Part shown: positions 8,052 through 18,740 of the stretch, in pieces
Position numbering within the stretch: position 1 is the first letter of the stretch
Layout of the letters: every line of letters begins with the position of its first letter
Source: Sinorhizobium chiapasense
GTDB taxonomy: Bacteria; Pseudomonadota; Alphaproteobacteria; Rhizobiales; Rhizobiaceae
Assembly (NCBI RefSeq): GCF_036488675.1
Contig: NZ_CP133148.1
Coordinates: 248,001-312,000, forward strand
DNA: 64,000 bases
Direction of reading: 5' to 3'
Notes under the pieces: generated by a model
Seen by the model: only the letters and a program-made list of their open reading frames with translations
Databases searched by the model: none
What the model was told of the DNA's origin: nothing
Position numbers and translations under genes: made by a program

Positions 8052-11000
8052 CTAAGCGTTCTCTGCCTTCTCCCTCAGGCCCTCCCAAAGCTGCCCAGGT
8101 CCAAGCAGGATGTCCTTGATCCCTTCGCGGATCTTCGGCGAGTCGAGGGCCTGTTTGCTCATAGCCGAATGGGCCTCGAAGGCATCCATGATCGCATCGA
8201 GAATGGCCTTGGAGAGATCCGGCGAACTCGCGAATTGCTCCTTGGTGTTGTGTTCCGCTTGCTGGACGAGCGTTTCCGACTCCAGCAGCTTCCCCTTCAA
8301 GACGCTGTTCACATAGATGACCTGGTCGTCATCCGTTAGTTCGCCCTGGAACAGATCGTTCACCCTCGCGACGATCTCAGCGAGCAGCGCCTTTTCCTTG
8401 TCCTGTACCGAGCCCGAGCCCGGGGCCGTGTAAGGCGTTAACGGAGACGCTTCGCCCGTGAGAGCGAGGGTGCGGTGTCCCTTAGTCGACAGCTTGTGAT
8501 GCGTCAGCTTGATCTGAGAGACGTCAACGGTGTCCCGTTCGCGACCGAACTCGAGCAGCGGGATCAGTCGCTTGTAGAAGATCGATCGCTTCTCGATGTC
8601 GGTGTTGCCGTAGTCGAAGATCTGCGACAGGAAGGCGTAGACGCGGATGAATGCGCCCATGTCGCTGCGGAACAGGAGGAGGGCGTCCATCTCGTCCTTA
8701 GCGTCTTTCGCGGCTTTCGCATCCTCTTTGGACAGAGCGACTCGGCGGCGCTCCTGAGCCTCCCTATAGGCCCTCAAGAGAGGGTCGGCGACGGGCATGA
8801 TGGCGGCAACAAGATCACCCTGCTTCGATTGCGGGTCGAGTTCCGCCTTCACGACACGATCGACCTCGAAGCTGTCATAGTATCCGGCGGCGTCCAGCTT
8901 CGCCCTGAGGTCGAACACGAGGTTGGGGTCGGTGACCCCGGCAAGTTCAGCCGTCTCATAGTAGGTCTGGAACGCCTTCAGGATGTCGTCGCCGCTATTG
9001 ACGAAGTCGAGGACATAGGTCGTGTCCTTGCCCGCGTGTGCCCGGTTGAGGCGCGAGAGCGTCTGGACTGCCTGTATCCCCGCCAAGCGACGATCGACAT
9101 ACATGCCGCACAGGAGCGGCTGATCGAACCCGGTCTGGAATTTGTTGGCGACGAGCAGCACGTGGTATTCCGGCAGCTTGAAGGCCTCGCGGATGTCCCG
9201 CCCGTTCAATCCCGGGTTCAGCTCCTTGCTCGACTCCGAGAAAGGCTCCGGTCCGCTTCCCTTGTCATCGACCTCCCCGGAGAACGCCACGAGCGTGCCG
9301 AGGTCGTACTTCTGGTCCCTGATGTACTTCTGCATCGCGATCTGCCACCGCACTGCCTCGACACGGCTGCCGGTGACCACCATGGCCTTCGCCTTGCCGC
9401 CGAGCAGTGGCTGCACGTTCGCCCGGTAATGTTCGACGACGATCTGGACCTTCTGGCTGATATTGTACGGATGCAGCCGCACCCAGCGCATCAGCGCCTT
9501 GACCGCCTCCTTGCGCTCCACCTCCTTGTCGTCCATCTCGCCGCCAGCATTGGCCAGCTTGAAGGCGAGATCGTAGGGTGTGTAGTTCTTTAGGACGTCG
9601 AGGATGAAGCCCTCTTCGATGGCCTGACGCATCGAATAGACGTGGAAGGGCTCTGGCTTGTTGGTCTCGCTTGCCGGTTCGCTCGGTTTCGGACGGCGGC
9701 CAAAGAGCTCCAGCGTCTTGCCCTTGGGGGTCGCTGTGAAGGCCAAATAAGTGATGCCGCTTTCGCCAGCACGAGCCGCCATCTGAGCCGCGAGAATGTC
9801 TTCGCTGCTGACCTCACCACCGTCCCCGAGTTCCGCGAGTTCCTCGGCTGAGAGAACCTGCTTCAGCTTCGATGCCGCCTCGCCCGTCTGGCTTGAATGG
9901 GCCTCGTCGGCGATCACTGCGAACTTCTTGCCCTGGGTCGCTGCTAGCTCCCGCACAGCCTCCAGCGCGAAGGGGAAGGTCTGGATGGTGCAGACGACGA
10001 TCTTCTTCCCCCCGGCCAGCGCCTCGGCCAGCTTGCTGCTCTTCGCCCCGCCTTCGTTGGTGATCGTCTCGACGACACCCGTGGTGCGCTCGAAGCTGAA
10101 GATTGCCTCCTGAAGCTGAGTGTCGATCACATTGCGATCGGAAACGACGATGACGGTATCGAAGATTTTCTTGTGCTGCTCGTCGTGGAGATCGGCAAGG
10201 AAATGCGCCGACCATGCAATCGAGTTGGTCTTTCCCGATCCCGCCGAATGCTGGATCAAGTACTTGCCCCCGGCTCCCTCCGCGAGAACCGCAGCTTGAA
10301 GCTTCCGGGTTGCGTCTAACTGGTGGAAGCGCGGGAAGGTCAGACCCGAGATTTTCTTCTTGGCGTCCTTCTGAGCAACGATGTAGCGCCCGAGGACTTC
10401 CAGCCAAGAATGGCGCTCCCAGATCTCCTCCCAGAGATAAGCGGTCGGATGTCCGTTCGGGTTGGGCGGGTTGCCCTTGCCACCCTCGTTGCCTTTGTTG
10501 AACGGCAGAAAGCGGGTGTCCGGCCCTTCGAGCTTTGTCGTCATCATCGCTTCGGCATTGCTGACCGCGAAGTGAACAAGGGCACCGCTGGGGAAACTCA
10601 GGAGCGGCTCGGGAGATCGCCCCTTTGGGCTCGGATGCCGATCGAACCTAAACTGGTCCACCGCATCCTGGACACTCTGGGTGAAGTCCGTCTTCAGCTC
10701 GATGGTCGACACGGGAAGGCCGTTGAGAAACAGCACCAGATCGATGCAGTTCTCGTTACCCAAGGAATAGCGCACCTGACGAACGACACGCAGCCGGTTT
10801 GCATTGTACCGGGCGAGTATCTCCTCGTTCAGGCCAAACGCCGGTTTGAACTCGGCGAGCTTCAGGGGTGCCCTAAGGCCGATCAGTTCGACGCCGTGGC
10901 GCAGCACATCCAGAGTCCCGCGCTCGTCAAGCTGCTTGCGGATGCGGTCGAGTAGCATGGTCTCGGCAGCGGATCCGTGGTTCTTCGCCAGCGTCTGCCA

Positions 11001-11165
11001 AGCCTTCGGCTGCGAAGTCTGGACCCACGCCACGAGATCGGCAGGAAGTAGCGCCCGGGTGCGGTCGTACTTGTTGGCAGCGTCGCCGTCCTCGTAGTGC
11101 CAGCCATGGAGCGCAAGATAACCGCAAATTTCAGTCTCCAAACTGATTTCCTTGTGGAGGCTCAT
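8052..11165 (-). CDS. hsdR: Type I restriction enzyme, R (motor/nuclease) subunit
   Basis: 1037 residues from ATG 11165. The upstream in-frame extension is rejected because it overlaps the preceding gene. The N-terminal nuclease domain shows CIDLVLFLNGLPVSTIELK, a PD-(D/E)xK-type site. The SF2 translocase follows with Walker A QHSAGSGKTNSIAW and DEAH box VIADEAHSSQTG, then the second RecA-like domain with NKFQTGFDQP and QTLSRLNRA. The length is typical for HsdR. It needs HsdM and HsdS to recognise DNA, translocates ATP-dependently and cuts unmethylated DNA at a distance. It starts 5 bases after the 173-residue gene. Confidence 0.95.
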   Translation of the reverse strand: MSLHKEISLETEICGYLALHGWHYEDGDAANKYDRTRALLPADLVAWVQTSQPKAWQTLAKNHGSAAETMLLDRIRKQLDERGTLDVLRHGVELIGLRAPLKLAEFKPAFGLNEEILARYNANRLRVVRQVRYSLGNENCIDLVLFLNGLPVSTIELKTDFTQSVQDAVDQFRFDRHPSPKGRSPEPLLSFPSGALVHFAVSNAEAMMTTKLEGPDTRFLPFNKGNEGGKGNPPNPNGHPTAYLWEEIWERHSWLEVLGRYIVAQKDAKKKISGLTFPRFHQLDATRKLQAAVLAEGAGGKYLIQHSAGSGKTNSIAWSAHFLADLHDEQHKKIFDTVIVVSDRNVIDTQLQEAIFSFERTTGVVETITNEGGAKSSKLAEALAGGKKIVVCTIQTFPFALEAVRELAATQGKKFAVIADEAHSSQTGEAASKLKQVLSAEELAELGDGGEVSSEDILAAQMAARAGESGITYLAFTATPKGKTLELFGRRPKPSEPASETNKPEPFHVYSMRQAIEEGFILDVLKNYTPYDLAFKLANAGGEMDDKEVERKEAVKALMRWVRLHPYNISQKVQIVVEHYRANVQPLLGGKAKAMVVTGSRVEAVRWQIAMQKYIRDQKYDLGTLVAFSGEVDDKGSGPEPFSESSKELNPGLNGRDIREAFKLPEYHVLLVANKFQTGFDQPLLCGMYVDRRLAGIQAVQTLSRLNRAHAGKDTTYVLDFVNSGDDILKAFQTYYETAELAGVTDPNLVFDLRAKLDAAGYYDSFEVDRVVKAELDPQSKQGDLVAAIMPVADPLLRAYREAQERRRVALSKEDAKAAKDAKDEMDALLLFRSDMGAFIRVYAFLSQIFDYGNTDIEKRSIFYKRLIPLLEFGRERDTVDVSQIKLTHHKLSTKGHRTLALTGEASPLTPYTAPGSGSVQDKEKALLAEIVARVNDLFQGELTDDDQVIYVNSVLKGKLLESETLVQQAEHNTKEQFASSPDLSKAILDAIMDAFEAHSAMSKQALDSPKIREGIKDILLGPGQLWEGLREKAENA

Positions 11166-11170
11166 GGTCG

Positions 11171-11692
11171 CTACCTTGTGGACGGCTTTATACCGATGGC
11201 TGCCAATCCCGCCGCTACCTCCGGCTTCATCGTGAAGCCGTGGCTGACATCCGAGTAGTTGGCGAGGATACCGCAATAGAAGTTTGCGTCCCGCGTTACC
11301 GCAGGTTCGGCGTCCCAGAGGAGACGCTCCCGCCGTTCGCACATTTTACCGAAATGCAAATGCCAGGACTGGCCGCCCCAGCCCAGCTTTGCGCTGAGGG
11401 CCTGAGATGTCTGATCAGGATTGTCGACCAGCGCCTGAAGCAGTGCCCGTTCAGTTTCTGTGGGTGGAATGGAAGTAAAGGCGTTCACCACGCGTTCGGG
11501 TATCGCCATTCCGGAAATTTTGGAGCGTCGCTCTGCCTCGTCCTCGTCGACAATCCTGGCAAGCTCCTGTAGCGCGCCCTGGGCGGCTGCCTTCTGAGCG
11601 TCGGTCCCGTGCTCTAAATAGTGTTCGGCGTTCTCCCTCAGTTGAGCCCTTTGGGTCGAATCCATCTTTGCGATATCAGGCTTCTTCATCAT
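11171..11692 (-). CDS. Hypothetical protein between hsdS and hsdR
   Basis: 173 residues. The N-terminal ~60 residues are strongly helical and charged (QRAQLRENAEHYLEHG, LARIVDEDEAERRSK). The middle (ERALLQALVDNPDQTSQALSAKLGW) reads like a winged helix-turn-helix. Its start overlaps the hsdS stop by 4 bases and its stop is 5 bases from hsdR, so translation is coupled with the restriction operon. I cannot name the family. A regulator or an assembly partner that delays restriction would fit the position; this is inference. Confidence 0.6.
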   Translation of the reverse strand: MMKKPDIAKMDSTQRAQLRENAEHYLEHGTDAQKAAAQGALQELARIVDEDEAERRSKISGMAIPERVVNAFTSIPPTETERALLQALVDNPDQTSQALSAKLGWGGQSWHLHFGKMCERRERLLWDAEPAVTRDANFYCGILANYSDVSHGFTMKPEVAAGLAAIGIKPSTR

Positions 11693-12956
11693 GCAGCGTC
11701 CTCAATGTCGACGAGGCCGCGTACATCGACTTTGCCCGTGACGGCTGCGGAAATCAGGGCCAAGCGGCGTTCCTGGAGCAGCGTAACGGACTTCTCCGCT
11801 TGGTCGCGCAACTCATCAAGTGCAGACGTGGCGCGCCTAAGGTGCTCCACAATAGCTATCTGCTCGGCCAACGGCGGTTTTGCGACGACAATCTCTGAAT
11901 ACCGCGACGGATTGAGATTGCACTGACCTATGGCCACAAATGCCCTCGCTCGCGCCACACCCAAGATGCCCTCTGTGTTGAGGGCGTAGGCAAAGAAATC
12001 GGGGCAGCAGTCTGGGGAGGTCCTAAGTCGAACAAGATACGAAGCAAAGCTGACCGCTTGTAAATCCCCAGGAACGTAAAGTCCCACCTTGCCGATCTGA
12101 TCAAGGCTGTTAGTTCTGTTGTATAAAAGATCCCCGCGATCGAGCAGAAGAGCACTATCTACCGCATCAACGAACTTCAAATCGCCAAGATCAATGCGAC
12201 CGTCCTGAATGTTGCCCATACGAAGTATTGCAACGGCCCCCTCGGGGCCTAACGTGTCTGAGATACCATAATCGACCGATCGCAAGCATCTCTTCAATTG
12301 AACAAGCTCCCAATGTTCAGGTGCCTCACGGAGCCATTCGATGCCGGTGTCCTTCAATGAGACATTTGGGTTGAGCCCCTTGGTGACCGCGTGGGATATG
12401 ACGGCCTGACGCTTTTCCTTGAGCAGTTCGATAAGCCGCTTCTGCTCCTCCACTAGTGCATCGATCTTGGCTGTCTCGAGGTCGAGGAAGGCGGCAATGG
12501 CGGCTTGTTCGGACTTAGATGGATATGGCAGCCGGACCTCGTACGCGGCCTCCCGCGACAGCCCTGGAACGCCCGTATCTTGGGACAGGGTTCCGAAGTT
12601 TGCGGTATGAAAGGCCCAGTACAGCCACCTCAGATTGCATTTTGAATGGGGAGGATCCACATAGTAGACGGTATCGATGGCAAAGCTTGGAACATCGCTC
12701 CAGTTGAGTGCACCATAAGAGCCCTTTCGCCCAACGAGAATTGCGGGAGCCGACGTATTGGCTTCGCTGTGCTTTCCGAACGCACCATTCGAACCATAGA
12801 CCGGCACTTCTCCAGTCTCATCCCTAACATCCGACGGCAATGCATCGCCATATACCAGCGTCGAAAGGCGTTTGACGGGCCGCATTTCCCACGTGGAAGG
12901 AACCTCGGGCGGCCAATCGACACCGGTCCTCTTGTAATGTGGATAGGCTTGGGCGC

Positions 12957-12960
<4 letters not shown>
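11689..12960 (-). CDS. hsdS: Type I restriction-modification specificity subunit
   Basis: 423 residues with the duplicated plan of HsdS: two target-recognition domains, each ending in a long helical spacer ([24 protein letters not shown], given here as the residues around 170-195, and [20 protein letters not shown] near the C-terminus). Repeated phrases [20 protein letters not shown] and [20 protein letters not shown] mark the start of each half. It sets the DNA target for methylation and restriction. Its start overlaps the hsdM stop by 4 bases and its own stop overlaps the next gene by 4 bases. The recognised sequence cannot be predicted by eye. Confidence 0.93.
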
Positions 12961-14792
<1,832 letters not shown>

Positions 14793-14952
14793 GCGTATTC
14801 CCCGAATGCGTGTGCCGCGCCATTTATGCTCCTGGCGGGTAAACAAGGCGTGACTGCCGTGTCAGATGTTGCGAATGTTTGGCGCAGAAATGTGCGCGAC
14901 CCATCAGATATACGGCAAATGCGGCTTCCCCCCGTAGGGGCTGCGGGCGTAC

Positions 14953-15606
14953 CTAGCAGCGATCAGGTGACTTTGCCGGGGACCAATAAGAGGTGTCATC
15001 GCCGTATGTGCCGGGATCGTACCAATCTGCGACCAGCCATCCTGGTTCTCCACGAGCAGAAAGCGGCCGGAAACCGGCGACGCGATCAGATTGATAATAA
15101 CGGGCAAGTCTTCGGCAATCGTCATCGGACGTTTGATCGCCATCGGGATGGGCTTTGAGAAGCGCGAGCGATCCAAATCGGCCAAACATATTTCGAGCCT
15201 CCCTCATCAGCCGCAAACCAAGCCGGTTACCGCGAAAGTCTTCCCGGACCCATAGCTTTTCAAGATGGATGAACGTGCCGGTGAAATCCATGTCGAGGTC
15301 GGGCAACACTCGCTTGATCATCGAGCGTCGCTTAGTGATGACTCTGAAGGTATCAACTGCGTGCCCACTTCTCATGTCGAATGCCTGAAACACGCCTATA
15401 TCACGGACGGTCGGATAATAGCCTAGATCCAGAATAAAGCCGCTCAAGGATGCAATCTCGCAAGAGAGGTCAAAGCTTCCGTCGCTCTTGTGTCCGCAGC
15501 AGATAATCTCGAACTCGATGGACCCTCCCACATCGTTGTTCTTCCAGGACATTGTTCTGATGCTATAGAAATCGTCGCTCACATTCTTCTCGTTTATTAC
15601 AAACAA
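14953..15606 (-). CDS. GNAT-like acetyltransferase
   Basis: Up to 217 residues. The centre has a GNAT acetyl-CoA motif: LEKLWVREDFRGNRLGLRLM, with R/Q-x-x-G-x-G/R-like FRGNRLG, then ARYYQSDRVAGFRPL as the family's terminal beta-alpha part. The substrate is unknown. The start is uncertain: TTG 15606, GTG 15582 and ATG 15552 are all in frame, and none has a strong ribosome-binding site. It lies upstream of hsdM on the same strand but about 160 bases away. Some GNAT proteins act as toxins, but no antitoxin-like partner is visible here. Confidence 0.55.
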   Translation of the reverse strand: MFVINEKNVSDDFYSIRTMSWKNNDVGGSIEFEIICCGHKSDGSFDLSCEIASLSGFILDLGYYPTVRDIGVFQAFDMRSGHAVDTFRVITKRRSMIKRVLPDLDMDFTGTFIHLEKLWVREDFRGNRLGLRLMREARNMFGRFGSLALLKAHPDGDQTSDDDCRRLARYYQSDRVAGFRPLSARGEPGWLVADWYDPGTYGDDTSYWSPAKSPDRC

Positions 15607-15914
15607 CGGTTAAGCCACGTGTAACCGAAGCCATTTCGCAGATCAATGCGGCTCCAACGAGGGCTTTGAACCTATGATGTTTCCGCTTCAAAGTGTATCC
15701 GGTCGCAGTGCCTAGAGTGGGCATCGCACCCAGATTGGACCTGCCACCGCATCTTGTCGTAAGCGCCCGACTCAACCAGAGCTGTCCAGATGGGCAGGGT
15801 CCAAAGGACGTCCGCTTCACGACGCCATGCAGTGTCCAATAAACCCTCTATTGACTTTTGGACGCGATTGACTCACAAGCCTAGATGCTAATGGACACAT
15901 CGGGGGCTCAGACC
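15607..15914. other. Intergenic region holding the recombinase control/res-like site
   Basis: About 308 bases between divergent genes. I see no gene. The right part contains inverted copies of a GTGTCCA word (15832-15898), described separately. Confidence 0.45.
15832..15898. promoter_or_regulatory. Candidate resolvase-binding (res-like) site
   Basis: GTGTCCAA at 15832-15839 is inverted against TTGGAC at 15858-15863 (a 30-bp dyad, 15834-15863) and against TGGACAC at 15892-15898. Serine resolvases bind about 28-bp dyads next to their own gene, and this lies directly upstream of one. It may serve as recombination site, operator or both. Confidence 0.45.
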
Positions 15915-16499
15915 ATGCAAGTTGGATATGCGAGGACATCAACAGAAGAACAGGTCGCCGGGCTGGAGGCCCAGGTCCGAGACTTAGAGGCTGCCGGGTG
16001 CGAACGTGTATACCGCGAGCAGGTATCGGCATTAGGGGAGCGACCTGAATTGAAGGACGCGCTGTCGTTCCTTCGCTCAGGTGATACCCTTGTCATCACG
16101 AAGATTGACCGCCTTGCTCGAAACACTCGCGCCCTTGGGGATATCGTTGATGATCTTCACAAGCGTGGAGTTGGCCTAAAGGTTCTGCAGTTCGGCAAGG
16201 AGACGCTCGACACCACGGGTGCCTATGGCCGGCTCATGCTGAACATGTTCGCGGCTTTCGCCGAGTTCGAGCGCGATCTGATGAAAGAGCGGCAGAAGGA
16301 AGGCATCGCCAAAGCCAAGGTCGAGCAGAAGTACAAAGGCAGGAAGCCAACCGCCCGAGCCAAGGCCGGAGAAGCGATCGAACTCTTCCGACAAGGAAGA
16401 TCGGTCTCCGAGATCGCTAAGGCGGTTGGCATCGGACGTGGTTCCGTGTACCGCGCTCTGGAAGCTGCGGGCCTGAAGGAGCCCTCGCCCTCACAGTGA
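15915..16499 (+). CDS. Serine recombinase (resolvase/invertase family)
   Basis: 194 residues from ATG 15915 (MQVGYARTS), the usual family start; the frame also opens at 15885. The nucleophile serine is in YARTSTEEQ (residue 9), and LVITKIDRLARNTRAL and FAAFAEFERDLMKERQKEG are the conserved catalytic and E-helix motifs. The C-terminal helix-turn-helix is SVSEIAKAVGIGRGSVYRAL. The size is that of a Tn3-type resolvase or invertase, not a large serine integrase. A GTGTCCA dyad cluster lies upstream. Downstream on the same strand are the polymerase-like gene and a Cys/His protein. Probable role: site-specific resolution or inversion, or dimer resolution of an excised circle. Confidence 0.9.
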   Translation: MQVGYARTSTEEQVAGLEAQVRDLEAAGCERVYREQVSALGERPELKDALSFLRSGDTLVITKIDRLARNTRALGDIVDDLHKRGVGLKVLQFGKETLDTTGAYGRLMLNMFAAFAEFERDLMKERQKEGIAKAKVEQKYKGRKPTARAKAGEAIELFRQGRSVSEIAKAVGIGRGSVYRALEAAGLKEPSPSQ

Positions 16500-16573
16500 C
16501 ACATACTTGGCTATAGGGCGGCGCTGTGAGTCCTACCAAGCCTCTTCGATCAGCTTATGCATGTCTGTCGGTG

Positions 16574-16596
16574 CCCCGCTGTCCGCAAGAGCGGGG
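16574..16596 (+). terminator. Hairpin after the serine recombinase
   Basis: CCCCGCT (16574-16580) pairs with AGCGGGG (16590-16596) across a 9-base loop, followed after a short gap by TATTTT. It could be a weak rho-independent terminator or attenuator between the recombinase and the next gene. It also argues against starting the next gene at 16557. Confidence 0.45.
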
Positions 16597-16607
16597 TGGC
16601 TATTTTG

Positions 16608-17936
16608 ATGATTGGAACTTTACGGATGGATCAGGTCGCACCGATCTTTGACGCACCAGACGACGAGGTCGAGGCACGGGATCGCGCCTTCAACGCCTAC
16701 CGGTTCGCCGCCTCCGAGAACGCCAAGGCCATTGTGGCGGAAGTCATTCGTTTGCTTCTGAACTACGAAGCGCATTTCGGGCTAAAGAAGAACAAGCGAC
16801 GTGCGAAAGATCAGGAGACGTTCGACCTCACAGTCGACGCCATCCTATCCGACCTCATGCACCACCGTCTCGTCGGAGAGGAAGGCAGCATTTATGTCAC
16901 CCGCTCCAACCGAGTGCTGGGCACGAAGAGCCGCTACCGGCCACGCGCCTACAGCAAAATGTTCCCGTACATCGTGGACCTCATGGCGAAGCCGGAAATG
17001 GGCTTTGTCGTGCAGGATGTGGCACCTGCGGTCGAGGGCTTGGCGCGATCGACGGTAGTCCGAGTCGGACGGCCACTTTTGCTGCGGATCGAAGAACATG
17101 AAATCGGTCTGGATGACCTGGGCCAGCATCTGCACGGCGAGACCATTATCCTGAAGCGCACCAAGGACGTTGACGACTATTGGGATGAAGGCGGGTTTCA
17201 AGAGTATGAGGACACCGCGGTAACTGACAAGTTCCGCCAGGAACTCGACAATATAAACCAGTGGCTGGCTTCGGCAGACCTGAGATTCGACCACACGGGC
17301 ACCCCATGGCCGCAGACGGCATTTCATATCGGAGACCGGCAACTGCGTCGCATCTTCACCCAGGGGCGTTTCGACAGTGGCGGCAGATTGTTCGGCGGCT
17401 TTTGGCAGCGCCTCCGGAAGCATGAGCGGCGGCAGGGGCTCTGGATCGGCGGTGAGAAAGCTGTCGAATTGGATTACGGGCAGGTCGGCCCTCGCATCTT
17501 GTATGCCCTGACCGGGCAGAAGCCACCGACAGACGATCTGTACCACCTCTGGGGCTACACTCAGCAGAGGGATGGCATCAAGCGCGTGATGAGCGCGATG
17601 ATCTTCGCCTCCGATCGACTGGACAGATTTCCCAAGGGCACCCGCAAGCTGTTTCGGAGAGGCGATAAGGTCGGCGACGTGGTCGAAGCGATCGAGGCCA
17701 AACATCCGCTGATCAAGGGCAGTTTCCATCGTGGCCTCGGGCACGACACCCAGTTCATTGAAAGCCAGATCATGGTCGAGGTAATTCTGACCCTGAAGGC
17801 AGAAGGTATCGTGGGTCTACCAATCCATGACGCGGTGATGGTCCCAGCTACCAAGACTTCCATCGCAACCGACATCATGCTCTCCACTTTCCACAGGCAC
17901 ACAGGAGTGGAGGGAATTGTTACGGAGGAGGCATGA
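16608..17936 (+). CDS. Compact protein with single-subunit (family A-like) polymerase motifs
   Basis: 442 residues from ATG 16608, which has GGGGTGG upstream and lies past the hairpin; ATG 16557 and 16626 are alternatives. The C-terminal half has three ordered motifs matching the family A DNA polymerase / T7-type RNA polymerase palm. Motif A is ELDYGQVGPRILYAL (Asp codon 17472), motif B is RDGIKRVMSAMIFAS (Arg 17568, Lys 17580) and motif C is LPIHDAVMVPAT (His-Asp 17826-17831). In motif A the position of Klenow Glu710 and T7 RNA polymerase Gly542 is glycine. I see no 5' nuclease or proofreading domain; the N-terminal ~250 residues are unassigned. Relatives I recall are island and phage hypothetical proteins. 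Activity is inference. Confidence 0.65.
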   Translation: MIGTLRMDQVAPIFDAPDDEVEARDRAFNAYRFAASENAKAIVAEVIRLLLNYEAHFGLKKNKRRAKDQETFDLTVDAILSDLMHHRLVGEEGSIYVTRSNRVLGTKSRYRPRAYSKMFPYIVDLMAKPEMGFVVQDVAPAVEGLARSTVVRVGRPLLLRIEEHEIGLDDLGQHLHGETIILKRTKDVDDYWDEGGFQEYEDTAVTDKFRQELDNINQWLASADLRFDHTGTPWPQTAFHIGDRQLRRIFTQGRFDSGGRLFGGFWQRLRKHERRQGLWIGGEKAVELDYGQVGPRILYALTGQKPPTDDLYHLWGYTQQRDGIKRVMSAMIFASDRLDRFPKGTRKLFRRGDKVGDVVEAIEAKHPLIKGSFHRGLGHDTQFIESQIMVEVILTLKAEGIVGLPIHDAVMVPATKTSIATDIMLSTFHRHTGVEGIVTEEA

Positions 17937-18038
17937 GAGGAGGTCTCTGACCTCTTCTTTCTTCTCTTCATTATGGTCGGGTGGGACCTCTCCTACCAAC
18001 TAGGGGGAACCTACCGCTCACCTTAGAGGGACTCGAGA

Positions 18039-18740
18039 TTGACGACAAACTGGACGAGAAAACGCGAGAGACGAGACGAGGTAAAGGCCCGGGCTGCCGA
18101 GCCCAGCCACATGTTCTCGCGGTGCCGCGTGATCGGGTGCGGCAAACCCGCTCGCGCTGGAACGGACGACGGCCTGGACACGCGGTTCTGTCGTTCCCAT
18201 GCCGATCACTACGCCCGGCATGGTAGCCCCTACAAGCCTTCCTATACCGCTCACGAGATCGGCCCATATCGAAAGGCGGCCATGGAGTGGCTGAAGGCGA
18301 ACGAAGGCGATCTGTGGGTCCGCAATGCTATTGACCGCGTGAGGACACTGTACGAGACCGCAGGGCCTCACGTAGAGGCGTTCCGGCTGCGCGGGTTGCC
18401 TCCAGAAGCTCGCGCCAAGGCAGCCTGGGCGAGGCTGAGAAAGGCCAACGTGGACCCGCGCCGGGTGGTCGTAGCGTGGGTCGCGATCGAGGCGATCGTT
18501 CGTGATGATCCACAATCGGACACGAAGGCCGAATACAAGCGTGTTCAGGCCGCGAAGCTCATTCACAAAATGGCATCCGGGACGCATAAAAAATGGGGCG
18601 ATGGATCAGACGCTAAGCAGCTTCACGTGTATCCGAGATCACGCGGGAAAGTGCTGAGGCACATGGGCCGAGATGCCGAGCAGGCCTGTGAGCTTCTGGT
18701 GCAGCATTCGGAGCCCCGGTTCCATCGCGCAACCACTTAA
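18039..18740 (+). CDS. Cys/His-rich protein of unknown function
   Basis: 233 residues from TTG 18039, preceded by GAGGG at 8 bases. Near the N-terminus CRVIGCGKPAR and RFCRSHADHYARHG give a C-x4-C ... C-x2-H-x3-H set typical of a small zinc-binding module. The remainder is helical and basic (EARAKAAWARLRKANVDPRR), ending in a Lys/Arg/His-rich stretch, so nucleic-acid binding is plausible. It starts 102 bases after the polymerase-like gene on the same strand and may be cotranscribed with it. I do not recognise the family. Confidence 0.55.
   Translation: MTTNWTRKRERRDEVKARAAEPSHMFSRCRVIGCGKPARAGTDDGLDTRFCRSHADHYARHGSPYKPSYTAHEIGPYRKAAMEWLKANEGDLWVRNAIDRVRTLYETAGPHVEAFRLRGLPPEARAKAAWARLRKANVDPRRVVVAWVAIEAIVRDDPQSDTKAEYKRVQAAKLIHKMASGTHKKWGDGSDAKQLHVYPRSRGKVLRHMGRDAEQACELLVQHSEPRFHRATT

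Noticed and set aside
8475..9593. Plus-strand frame of 372 codons inside hsdR
   Set aside because: Antisense to a well-supported HsdR with all motifs; Glu/Leu/Val-rich translation typical of shadows.
16608..17936. Housekeeping DNA polymerase I (polA)
   Set aside because: Only diverged palm motifs are present; 5' nuclease and 3' exonuclease domains are missing and the length is about half.
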